From Chloroflexota bacterium (GTDB lineage: Bacteria > Chloroflexota > Dehalococcoidia > UBA2979): 5,264 bases of DNA. The notes beneath the pieces are model-generated. The model saw only the letters and a list, made by a program, of their open reading frames with translations. It was not told the origin of the DNA and searched no databases. The stretch spans positions 1 to 5,264 of the forward strand of contig VGPB01000134.1 of the NCBI GenBank assembly GCA_016875695.1, in the 5' to 3' direction. A program made the position numbers and the translations under genes. Positions 1 through 5,020 of this stretch are shown piece after piece. The first letter of the stretch is position 1, and each line of letters opens with the position of its first letter.

Positions 1-1
1 C

Positions 2-115
2 GCGCTGCGCGCCGCCGGCGCGACCCACGTCGCGAACACGCTCTACGACGTGCACGCGCTGCTGCTCGGCCCGCGGCGCAGCCCCCCCGAGCACGGGGTC
101 GTGGCGGATGCGTAG
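2..115 (+). CDS. C-terminal fragment of an unidentified protein
   Basis: An open frame enters from the left edge and ends at TAG 113-115, leaving 37 readable residues. The fragment begins ALRAAGATHVANTLYDVHA and ends in a polar Pro/Gly-rich tail. The pattern 'L-x-AAGA-x-x-V' followed by a short helix resembles the C-terminal end of HAD-superfamily hydrolases, but other alpha/beta proteins also end this way, so no function is assigned. Its stop lies inside the start of pyrK (ATG 108; the overlap is ATGCGTAG, 8 bases). This indicates cotranscription and probable translational coupling, and so makes it the upstream member of the pyrK operon. The reading frame is well supported by the overlap and codon bias; the identity is not. 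Confidence 0.6.
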   Translation, partial: ALRAAGATHVANTLYDVHALLLGPRRSPPEHGVVADA

Positions 116-881
116 CGACACGCTCGAAGTCACCGCCAGCGCGCGGCTGTACGGGGACACGCACATCCTCTGGCTCGCCATGCCCGCGTCCTACCAGGCC
201 GCGAAGCCCGGCCAGTTCGTGATGGCGTACATCGGCGAGCACACGGACCCGCTCACGGGGCGCGCGCTCTCCATCCATCGCACGCGCGCGGGCGCACAGG
301 GCCCCGAGTTCGCGCTGCTGTTCGATGTCGTCGGGCGCGGAACGGACTGGCTCGCGCGCCGCGAGCAGGGCGATGCCGTGCGTATCGTCGGGCCGCTCGG
401 GCGCGGCTTCGAGCCGCAGCCGCGCGTCCAGCGCATGCTGCTCGTCGGCGGCGGCATCGGCTGCGCGCCGCTCATCTGGCTCGCCGATCGCCTAACCACC
501 GAGGGCCGCGAGGTGACGCTGCTCCTCGGCGGCCGCACCGCGGCGCAGATCTTCCCCCCGTCACTCCTGCCACCCGACGTCGAGGTAATCGTAACGACGG
601 AGGACGGCTCGCTCGGCCGCCGCGGCCTCGTCACCGCGCCCTTCACCGAGCTGCTCCCCTGGTGCGACGAGCTCTTCACCTGCGGCCCGCCCGCGATGTT
701 CGAGGCCCTGCACGGTCTGCTGCGCCAGAGCGGCCTGCGCAAGCCCGCGCAGGCGCTCTTCGAGCAGACCATGGTCTGCGGCATGGGCATTTGCTACTCG
801 TGCGCAATCTTCCCCCGCCGCGGTGGCGTGCGATTGGTATGCCACGACGGACCGATGTTCGACCTGAGGGACATATACTGA
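108..881 (+). CDS. pyrK: Dihydroorotate dehydrogenase class 1B, electron-transfer subunit (PyrK)
   Basis: This 257-aa protein has the usual PyrK length. PyrK takes electrons from FMN-containing PyrD through a [2Fe-2S] cluster and FAD to NAD+, in the orotate-forming step of cytosolic pyrimidine synthesis. Visible in sequence: an N-terminal ferredoxin-reductase-type beta-barrel with the FAD motif RALSI (52-56, the RxxS type) and GPLGRGF (95-101); a NAD-binding Rossmann half with GGGIGCAPL (114-122) and TCGPPAMFEAL (191-201); and a C-terminal cluster site C224-x4-C229-x2-C232-x12-C245, matching the PyrK spacing and ending in CHDGPMF. All four ligands are intact. The start at ATG 108 overlaps the upstream stop by 8 bases and has only a weak ribosome site, which fits coupling. 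The partner pyrD is not adjacent but begins at 4065 on the same strand. Related flavin reductases (hydrogenase or sulfite reductase subunits) share the fold, but PyrD in the same window and the cluster spacing favour PyrK. Confidence 0.94.
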   Translation: MRSDTLEVTASARLYGDTHILWLAMPASYQAAKPGQFVMAYIGEHTDPLTGRALSIHRTRAGAQGPEFALLFDVVGRGTDWLARREQGDAVRIVGPLGRGFEPQPRVQRMLLVGGGIGCAPLIWLADRLTTEGREVTLLLGGRTAAQIFPPSLLPPDVEVIVTTEDGSLGRRGLVTAPFTELLPWCDELFTCGPPAMFEALHGLLRQSGLRKPAQALFEQTMVCGMGICYSCAIFPRRGGVRLVCHDGPMFDLRDIY

Positions 882-886
882 GGGCC

Positions 887-1198
887 ATGTTCCACCTGGC
901 GCTGCTGCCGCAGTACCTGATCGTGGGCGTCGCCATCGCCTTCGGCGTACTGCTCGGCGTGCGCGTGCTCGACGCGCGGCCGCCGTGGCTCGGCTGGCTC
1001 TTCGGCTTCAGCAGCGGGCTCATGGTCGGCGCCTACATCGCCGCCATGACCACAGGCATCCCGCTCGTCGGCTCTGGTCGCAGCTTCCGCACCCCGCCCC
1101 GGGCACAGCAGCACGCCCCCGACGGCGGCGACGAGCCGGACGCGACGCATGCCACCGACTGGATCGACGAACTCGAGGCCGAGCTCCGCAAGCGCTAG
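887..1198 (+). CDS. Small two-helix membrane protein, unknown function
   Basis: This 103-aa protein starts at ATG 887, five bases after the pyrK stop; a GAGGG run (880-884) overlapping that stop can serve as a ribosome site with short spacing. Two hydrophobic segments are clear: roughly residues 7-27 (LPQYLIVGVAIAFGVLLGV) and 34-54 (WLGWLFGFSSGLMVGAYIAA), joined by a short basic turn (VLDARPP). The rest (about 60-103) is polar, Pro/Gly/His-rich, and ends in a charged helix-like tail DWIDELEAELRKR. The tail is probably cytoplasmic given the short basic loop, but topology is a guess. It is not a recognised family. Its position makes it the last gene of the pyrK transcript, but PyrK is soluble, so a role as an anchor is only speculation. 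The start is chosen because longer in-frame versions run through pyrK in another frame. Confidence 0.72.
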   Translation: MFHLALLPQYLIVGVAIAFGVLLGVRVLDARPPWLGWLFGFSSGLMVGAYIAAMTTGIPLVGSGRSFRTPPRAQQHAPDGGDEPDATHATDWIDELEAELRKR

Positions 1199-1201
1199 CG
1201 C
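1192..1201. repeat. 10-bp palindrome over the stop codon (copy 1)
   Basis: GCGCTAGCGC is a perfect palindrome containing the TAG stop (1196-1198) of the small membrane protein. The same ten bases span the stop codon of the convergent NYN gene at 1448-1457. Read toward the intergenic region, both copies continue with one more G, giving an 11-base inverted repeat. It may simply reflect both proteins ending in Arg(CGC)-TAG-CGC in very GC-rich DNA. Confidence 0.5.
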
Positions 1202-1321
1202 GCGCCCTGGCGAGCGCAGTCCTCACACGCCGCGCCAGTCGCGCCTCACCCAGATGATCGCACCGACGCTGTGCGGCCCCCAGACGACGCCTCGGCGGCG
1301 CGCACTCGAAAGCGCACGAAG

Positions 1322-1399
1322 CGGGACCTCCCGGGCGGGGGCGTGGGGGCGAAGCTCCCACAAACAAGGGTGGCGGGCGGTCTTCCGGCCCGAAGGGCC
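1322..1399. terminator. Cluster of three hairpins between convergent genes, candidate bidirectional terminator
   Basis: The 252-bp gap between two converging genes (1199-1450) has no convincing ORF. It holds three compact inverted repeats: CGGG/CCCG (1322-1325 with 1330-1333, loop ACCT); GTGGGGGC/GCTCCCAC (1343-1350 with 1354-1361, loop GAA, eight pairs including one G.T); and GGCCC/GGGCC (1387-1391 with 1395-1399, loop GAA). The last two read as TTC-loop hairpins on the minus strand. None is followed by a T-run on either strand, so they would be hairpin-only terminators as often seen in GC-rich genomes, or part of a dispersed intergenic repeat. Hairpins are seen directly; the function is inferred from their position. 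Confidence 0.45.
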
Positions 1400-1447
1400 T
1401 CAACTGCTCCTGCGCGGCGCCAGCACCTGAACCTCAACCAGCGCGCC

Positions 1448-1457
1448 GCGCTAGCGC
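1448..1457. repeat. 10-bp palindrome over the stop codon (copy 2)
   Basis: This is the second copy of GCGCTAGCGC, here containing the minus-strand TAG stop (complement of 1451-1453) of the NYN gene. With copy 1 at 1192-1201 it brackets the convergent intergenic region as an inverted repeat about 250 bp apart. Confidence 0.5.
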
Positions 1458-2332
1458 AACAGGTGCGCGATCGATCCCACCTCGATGTAGCGGTCCGCGA
1501 GCGCTCGCATCTCCGCCGAGGTGCTGCCCGCGAACGCGACCACCTCGACGCGCACGCCCTTGTTCTGAATCGCCTGCACCACGCCGGCAAAATCGGAGTC
1601 GCCGGACACGATCGCCATCACGTCCAGGCGGTCGGCCATCGTCAGCATGTCCACGGTCATCTCGACGTCGAAGTTGCCCTTGATCGAGCCGTCGGCGAAG
1701 CGCTTCAGCGGCTTCGTGACGATGCGGTACTCGTACGGCACGAACGGCGCGACGAAGCGCTGCTGCTGCACCGGCTCGTTCGGGTTGTCCGAGACCGGCG
1801 CGTACGCGGTCGCCCGCACCAGTTCGCGCCCCTCGCCGAGGAACTGCAACAGCCGCCCCATGTCCGGCGCCTCCCCGCGCTCGGCGCCGTACAGCAGGTT
1901 CGGCACGTCCACGAACACGCCGAGCCGCGCGCGCCGCGCGCTGCGCTCCACCTGCTCCTGCAGCAGGCGCAGCCCCACGCGCACCTCCTCGAGCAGCGCA
2001 GCCACGTCCGCGGTACCGTCGGCGCGCGCCGCGCGCGCGCTCGCGCGCCGGCGCGGAGCCGGTGCCGCCGCCTCGGGCGTCGCCGTCGCCGCCTCGCCGT
2101 TCGCGGCCGGGGCCTGCGCTGCGCGCGCCGGCCTCCGCGCGACGATGCGCGGCGCGTCGTCCTCCACACCGACCGCTAGCCGCGCCGGCTCGCGGGCCGC
2201 GCCGTCGCGCGGCGCGTCGCCCTCGGCGGCGCGCCCGCCGCGTCCTCGACCGCCCCGCGTGCCGCGCCTCCTACGCGCGCCCTCCGCCGCCCCCTGCGCC
2301 TCTGCCGGCTCGTTCCGTTCCATCGCGCTCAC
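1451..2332 (-). CDS. NYN-domain (LabA/DUF88-type) putative ribonuclease with a long Arg/Ala-rich N-terminal tail
   Basis: This 293-aa protein has two parts. Residues 1-110 are low-complexity and strongly basic (for example RRRRGTRGGRGRGGR near 20-34, then Ala/Pro/Arg stretches), probably disordered and suited to RNA binding. A short helix (109-130) leads to a PIN-like NYN domain, 137-293. Its acidic motifs are in the expected order: GVFVDVPNLLYG (138-149; D142, N145), KGNFDVEMTVDML (218-230; D222, D228), and VSGDSDF (242-248; D245, D247). These acidic residues coordinate metal in the NYN family, whose members are known or suspected RNA nucleases, so activity is plausible but not proven. The start is GTG 2332-2330, which shares one base with the mrp stop (TAGTG); ATG at 2323 (three codons in) is a fair alternative. 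The junction implies translation coupled to mrp. It converges on the pyrK operon across a hairpin-rich gap. Confidence 0.88.
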   Translation of the reverse strand: MSAMERNEPAEAQGAAEGARRRRGTRGGRGRGGRAAEGDAPRDGAAREPARLAVGVEDDAPRIVARRPARAAQAPAANGEAATATPEAAAPAPRRRASARAARADGTADVAALLEEVRVGLRLLQEQVERSARRARLGVFVDVPNLLYGAERGEAPDMGRLLQFLGEGRELVRATAYAPVSDNPNEPVQQQRFVAPFVPYEYRIVTKPLKRFADGSIKGNFDVEMTVDMLTMADRLDVMAIVSGDSDFAGVVQAIQNKGVRVEVVAFAGSTSAEMRALADRYIEVGSIAHLLR

Positions 2333-3372
2333 TACGCCACCGCTCCCATGTCACTCGCATACCGCAGCACGGAGCAGCGCGCCGCTACCTGCTCCGCCAG
2401 CCGGAGGAACGCCTGCGCGGCGTCCGACTCCGGCGCGCCGACTACCACCGGCACTCCGCTGTCCGCGCCCTCGCGGATCGCCGCGTTCAGCTCCAGCTCC
2501 CCGAGGAACTCGATGCCCAGCTCGTCCGCCGCCTCGCGCGCGCCGCCACGGCCGAAAATCTCCGAGCTCATGTTCTCGACGATGCCGAAGATCGGCACAC
2601 CCATGCGGTCGAACATCCCCACCGCCTTCGTCGCGTCCTCGATCGCCACGCGCTGCGGCGTCGACACGATCACCACGCCCGCGATCAACGCGTCCTGCGC
2701 CATGGACATCGAGGCATCGGAGGTCCCGGGCGGCAGGTCCACGATCAGGTAGTCCAGCTCGCCCCACTCCACATCGTGAAGCAGCTGGCGCACCCCGGAG
2801 CCGATCATCGGGCCGCGCCACACCACGGGCGTCCCCTTCTGGAGCACAAAGCCGATGGACAGCGCGCGCACCCCGTGTGCCTCGATCGGGCGCAGGCCCT
2901 CGCGGCCCTCCGCGAGCACCCCCTGCTCGATGCCGAGCATCGTCGGCAGGTTCGGCCCGGTGATGTCCGCGTCGACGATGCCGACGCTCGCGCCCAGCTG
3001 CGCGAGCGCGACCGCAAGATTCGCCGCCACCGTCGACTTGCCGACGCCCCCCTTGTTCGAGGCGACCGCGATCACGTTCTTCGCGCCCGCGATCGGCTTC
3101 GGGCCGCCCTCGCGCACCGCCGCGCCGCGCACCTCGGCGCCCCAGCGCACCTCCAGTTCGTCGATGCCGGACACGCGCTCAAGCGCCGCGCGCACGTCGC
3201 GGTCGATCGTCTCCCGCAGTGGACACGCCGGCGTCGTCAGCACGAGCTCGAAGCTCACGCGCCCGCCCTCGACGGCGAGCTCGCGCACCATCCCGAGCGA
3301 CACGATGTCGCGATGCAGCTCGGGGTCCTGCACCGCCTTCAGCGCGCCGAGCACGGCTTGCCGGTCAGGCAT
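2332..3372 (-). CDS. mrp: Mrp/ApbC-family P-loop ATPase (Fe-S cluster carrier type) lacking the CxxC motif
   Basis: This 346-aa cytosolic ATPase belongs to the Mrp/NBP35 family, which binds and delivers Fe-S clusters. Domain order: MIP18/DUF59 (about 4-78) with DPELHRDIVSLGMV and TTPACPL (46-52, Cys50); then the MinD-like ATPase with deviant Walker A KGGVGKST (107-114), DADITGPNLP (134-143), the RGPM segment, LIVDLPPGTSD (209-219) and the VENMS segment (265-269). In Mrp proteins VENMS normally leads into a loop with CPxCG, whose cysteines hold the bridging cluster. Here VENMSS runs straight into EIFGRGG (271-277), so the CxxC is absent with no frameshift. Only two cysteines remain, Cys50 and Cys333. 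The start at ATG 3372 is decided by AAGGAGG (3384-3378) five bases upstream; a longer GTG-started frame from 3450 has no ribosome site. It is the first gene of a two-gene operon with the NYN gene. The family is certain; cluster-carrier function is in doubt. Confidence 0.95.
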   Translation of the reverse strand: MPDRQAVLGALKAVQDPELHRDIVSLGMVRELAVEGGRVSFELVLTTPACPLRETIDRDVRAALERVSGIDELEVRWGAEVRGAAVREGGPKPIAGAKNVIAVASNKGGVGKSTVAANLAVALAQLGASVGIVDADITGPNLPTMLGIEQGVLAEGREGLRPIEAHGVRALSIGFVLQKGTPVVWRGPMIGSGVRQLLHDVEWGELDYLIVDLPPGTSDASMSMAQDALIAGVVIVSTPQRVAIEDATKAVGMFDRMGVPIFGIVENMSSEIFGRGGAREAADELGIEFLGELELNAAIREGADSGVPVVVGAPESDAAQAFLRLAEQVAARCSVLRYASDMGAVA

Positions 3373-3377
3373 CCCGC

Positions 3378-3384
3378 CCTCCTT
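3378..3384 (-). promoter_or_regulatory. Ribosome-binding site of mrp
   Basis: On the minus strand this reads AAGGAGG, a near-perfect anti-SD match, with a 5-base spacer GCGGG before ATG 3372-3370. It fixes the mrp start 26 codons inside the longest open frame. Confidence 0.85.
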
Positions 3385-3431
3385 ATGTTGGTCGTTCGTG
3401 TCCGGGCCTGCGGTAGAGGCAGCGCCTTGGC

Positions 3432-3480
3432 CTGTGGTGGCCCGCGGCACGCCGCGTCAGGTCGCGCGCGCCTGCCACAG
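3432..3480 (-). ncRNA. Candidate three-way-junction leader RNA upstream of mrp
   Basis: In the minus-strand transcript, a 49-nt segment can close on itself. The outer stem is CTGTGG (3480-3475) with CCACAG (3437-3432). Inside are two adjacent hairpins: CAGG (3474-3471) with CCTG (3461-3458), and CGCGGC (3456-3451) with GCCGCG (3448-3443). A 5-nt linker GGCCA joins the second hairpin to the closing strand. The element starts a few bases after the start point predicted from the -10 at 3499-3494 and ends about 50 nt before the mrp ribosome site, the place for a cis-acting leader. Very GC-rich DNA forms chance pairings easily, so this is a hypothesis; no known riboswitch class was recognised. Confidence 0.3.
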
Positions 3481-3493
3481 CGGATGTGTACCC

Positions 3494-3522
3494 AGTATAC
3501 GCGGGTGCTCCGTTGCGGGCAG
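3494..3522 (-). promoter_or_regulatory. Candidate promoter for mrp-NYN
   Basis: The minus strand has TATACT (3499-3494; five of six matches to the -10 consensus), standing out in GC-rich DNA. A weak -35-like CTGCCC (3522-3517; three of six) lies 17 bases upstream. Transcription would begin near 3487, giving a leader of about 115 nt. The -35 sits inside an inverted repeat (3515-3545), which might affect its use. Confidence 0.45.
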
Positions 3523-3545
3523 GCTCCGCGCGCGCGCCAGCCCGC
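3515..3545. repeat. Inverted repeat between the divergent promoters
   Basis: GCGGGCAGGC (3515-3524) can pair with GCCAGCCCGC (3536-3545): ten positions with one A.A mismatch around an 11-base loop. It lies between the two outward-facing promoters and covers the weak mrp -35. It could be an operator, a leader structure or chance; no protein site is recognised. Confidence 0.35.
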
Positions 3546-3563
3546 CGGACGCCCAGGCGCGAG

Positions 3564-3619
3564 CTTTACATCTAATTAATGAAGAAAAGCTTGACCCGTA
3601 ATGTCGCGACCCGTAGATT
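3564..3619 (+). promoter_or_regulatory. Strong sigma-70-type promoter with AT-rich upstream element
   Basis: TTGACC (3591-3596; five of six) and TAGATT (3614-3619; four of six) are separated by exactly 17 bases. Immediately upstream, 3564-3590 is the most AT-rich patch of the window (includes CTAATTAATGAAGAAAA), in the position where an UP element contacts the RNA polymerase alpha subunit. Transcription would start near 3626 and run through a leader of about 70 nt into the Cys/His protein gene at 3697. This is the best promoter visible in the window and suggests strong expression. Confidence 0.7.
3593..3615 (+). repeat. 8-bp direct repeat in the promoter
   Basis: GACCCGTA occurs at 3593-3600 and again at 3608-3615, fifteen bases apart start to start. 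The first copy overlaps the -35 hexamer and the second the start of the -10. Tandem half-sites placed like this can bind a repressor, but no known regulator motif is recognised. Confidence 0.5.
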
Positions 3620-3653
3620 TGACGGGCCCCACCAATAGCGAGCGCTACGGCGT

Positions 3654-3690
3654 CGCCTCCCCTCTCGAGGGGGCGCGAGGGGCAAGGAGG
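3654..3690 (+). promoter_or_regulatory. Foldable leader and ribosome-binding site
   Basis: The ribosome site AAGGAGG (3684-3690) lies six bases before ATG 3697. Just upstream, CCCCT (3659-3663) pairs with AGGGG (3668-3672) around CTCG; the stem extends by CGC/GCG (3654-3656 with 3673-3675) across a two-base bulge. The same CCCCTC can instead pair with a second GAGGGG (3677-3682), and CCTCC (3656-3660) is complementary to the GGAGG core of the ribosome site. Mutually exclusive folds, one hiding the ribosome site, are therefore possible. Pairing is seen in sequence; regulation is inference. Confidence 0.45.
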
Positions 3691-3696
3691 TTGCAC

Positions 3697-3948
3697 ATGA
3701 TAAGCCAAGCACCCGAGCGCACGGCCGTTCCCGGCACCTGCGTCCACCACTGGGTGATCGACACCCCCAGCGGCCGCGAGAGCACCGGCCGCTGCAAGCG
3801 CTGCGGCACCACCCGCAACTTCGCGAACTCCACCGAGAGCGTGATGTGGGAGAAGACCAACACCCTGCGCAACTCGCTACGCTCCGGCGTCCGCGTCTCC
3901 AAACCGTCCGAGATCCTGCTCTCCGACGAGGTCTCGCCAGACGAATAG
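3697..3948 (+). CDS. Small Cys/His-motif (putative zinc-binding) protein, unknown function
   Basis: This 83-aa protein is soluble, with no signal peptide or membrane segment. The start at ATG 3697 is set by AAGGAGG six bases upstream; the in-frame ATG at 3601 lies inside the promoter and is rejected. The core is a CxHHW motif (C15, H17, H18, W19), an IDTPSGRESTG linker (21-31), then CKRCG (33-37; C33, C36) and RNFANS (40-45). Two cysteines as CxxC plus Cys/His 15-18 residues earlier form a plausible four-ligand metal site of zinc-ribbon type. The rest (46-83) is polar with a basic patch (LRNSLRSGVRVSK) and an acidic end (DEVSPDE). I recall similar short proteins from Chloroflexota and other bacteria but know no named family. 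It has its own strong promoter, a foldable leader and a terminator, so it is a single-gene unit inserted between pyrK and pyrD. A DNA/RNA-binding or regulatory role is possible, not shown. Confidence 0.85.
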   Translation: MISQAPERTAVPGTCVHHWVIDTPSGRESTGRCKRCGTTRNFANSTESVMWEKTNTLRNSLRSGVRVSKPSEILLSDEVSPDE

Positions 3949-3969
3949 CGGGCGCCGCCACGCCCGACC

Positions 3970-4002
3970 CGAGCACGGCGCCCGCCACGGGCGCCGTGCT
4001 CG
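3970..4002 (+). terminator. Strong 14-bp hairpin terminator
   Basis: A perfect inverted repeat pairs CGAGCACGGCGCCC (3970-3983) with its reverse complement (3989-4002) around a 5-base loop GCCAC. It begins 21 bases after the stop of the Cys/His gene and ends about 60 bases before pyrD. No T-run follows (CTTCC only), typical of hairpin-only terminators in GC-rich bacteria. Its symmetry means it could also stop antisense transcription. It argues that pyrD has its own promoter. Confidence 0.72.
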
Positions 4003-4039
4003 CTTCCGGCACCGCGCCACGCTCGCGTCGCGCCTCCCG

Positions 4040-4058
4040 TATGATCGCAGGCGGAGGT
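4040..4058 (+). promoter_or_regulatory. Candidate -10 box and ribosome-binding site of pyrD
   Basis: TATGAT (4040-4045) matches the -10 consensus at five of six positions, but no -35 hexamer is visible at the right distance. GGAGGT (4053-4058) is a good ribosome site exactly six bases before GTG 4065. If the -10 is real, transcription would begin near 4052 with almost no leader, and the ATG at 4041 would lie inside the promoter. The ribosome site is well supported; the promoter is tentative. Confidence 0.45.
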
Positions 4059-4064
4059 GTGCGC

Positions 4065-5009
4065 GTGCCGGCTCCGTCGCTCGACCTCGGCCTGACCATC
4101 GCGGCCGGCAGCAAGCGCGAGCTGCGGCTCCGCAACCCCGTCATGGTCGCCTCGGGCACCTTCTCCAACGGCCTCGAGTTCGCGCGGCGCTTCGACGTAG
4201 ACACCCTCGGCGCCATCGTCTCGAAGGGCACCACGCTGCGCCCCCGCCGCGGCAACCGGACGCCGCGCACCGTCGAGACCCCGAGCGGGCTCATCAACTC
4301 GATCGGCTTCCAGAACGTCGGCGTCTCCGCGCTCATCGCTGAGGTCGCCCCCGTCTGGGCCCGCTGGCGCGTGCCCGTGCTCGTCAACATCATGGGCGAG
4401 ACCGTCGCCGAGTACGGCCGCCTCGCCGCGCGCCTGGACGATGTCGACGGAGTCGCCGCCCTCGAGGTCAACGTCTCCTGCCCCAACGTCGAGGCCGGCG
4501 GCATGGAGTACGGCCAGGACCCCGCGCTCGCCGCGCAGGTGGTGCGCGAGGTGCGCCGCCACTCCGACCTGCCCATGGTCGTGAAGGTCACGCCCGCAGT
4601 CACCGACATCCGCCCCATCGTCACCGCTATCACCGACACGGGCGCCGACGCCATCACCGTGATGAACACCGTGCCCGCGCTCGCCATCGACGCGCGCGCG
4701 CGGCGCCCGGTACTGCCCACCGTCTTCGGCGGGCTCTCCGGCCCCGCCATCAAGCCGATCGCGCTGCGCGCCGTCTACCTCGCCGCCTCCGCCACGCACC
4801 TGCCGATCCTCGCCGCCGGCGGCGTCAGCAGCGGCCTCGACGCCGTCGAGTTCCTGCTCGCCGGTGCCTCCGCCGTCCAGGTCGGCACCGCGACCTTCCG
4901 CGATCCCGCCGCGCCCTGGACCGTGCTGCGCGAGCTCACCGAGTGGTGCGAACGCGAAGGCGTGCGCGACCTGCGCGAGCTCGTCGGCGCGGCGCGCCGC
5001 CGCGATTGA
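4065..5009 (+). CDS. pyrD: Dihydroorotate dehydrogenase class 1B, catalytic subunit (PyrD)
   Basis: This 314-aa FMN-dependent TIM-barrel enzyme oxidises dihydroorotate to orotate in the cytosol. Recognisable elements in order: LRNPVMVASGTF (22-33), SKGTT (53-57, FMN-contacting Lys54), TPRTVETPSGLINSIGFQN (66-84), EVNVSCPNVEAGG (134-146) with catalytic Cys139, VKVTP (173-177), TVMNT (198-202), GGLSGPAIKPIALR (222-235), and phosphate-binding GGVSSG (252-257) plus VQVGTATF (271-278). Catalytic Cys (not Ser) and the GGLSGPAIKP loop place it in class 1; the PyrK gene in the window supports 1B. Length matches the usual 300-315. GTG 4065 is chosen as start because GGAGGT lies six bases upstream; ATG 4041 would add eight residues but has no ribosome site and overlaps a -10-like TATGAT. 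Its partner pyrK ends about 3.2 kb upstream. Class 1A is less likely. Confidence 0.95.
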   Translation: MPAPSLDLGLTIAAGSKRELRLRNPVMVASGTFSNGLEFARRFDVDTLGAIVSKGTTLRPRRGNRTPRTVETPSGLINSIGFQNVGVSALIAEVAPVWARWRVPVLVNIMGETVAEYGRLAARLDDVDGVAALEVNVSCPNVEAGGMEYGQDPALAAQVVREVRRHSDLPMVVKVTPAVTDIRPIVTAITDTGADAITVMNTVPALAIDARARRPVLPTVFGGLSGPAIKPIALRAVYLAASATHLPILAAGGVSSGLDAVEFLLAGASAVQVGTATFRDPAAPWTVLRELTEWCEREGVRDLRELVGAARRRD

Positions 5010-5020
5010 CCGGGCGGCCG

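Noticed and set aside
1343..1370. Classical T-run intrinsic terminator in the convergent gap
   Set aside because: No hairpin here is followed by a T-run on either strand, so only a hairpin-only terminator can be proposed.
3373..3450. Longer mrp start at GTG 3450
   Set aside because: It has no ribosome site and adds an unstructured 26-residue tail, while ATG 3372 has AAGGAGG at ideal spacing and begins at the usual DUF59 boundary.
1271..3601. Long plus-strand open frames opposite the NYN and mrp genes
   Set aside because: Their translations are Arg/Pro/Ser/His-rich with no recognisable domain, and the minus-strand genes carry clear catalytic motifs.
3601..3696. ATG 3601 as the start of the Cys/His protein
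   Set aside because: It falls in the spacer of the promoter, upstream of the predicted transcription start, and lacks a ribosome site.
4041..4064. ATG 4041 as the pyrD start
   Set aside because: No ribosome site precedes it, and the GGAGGT inside this extension serves GTG 4065; the ATG also overlaps a -10-like TATGAT. It remains possible.
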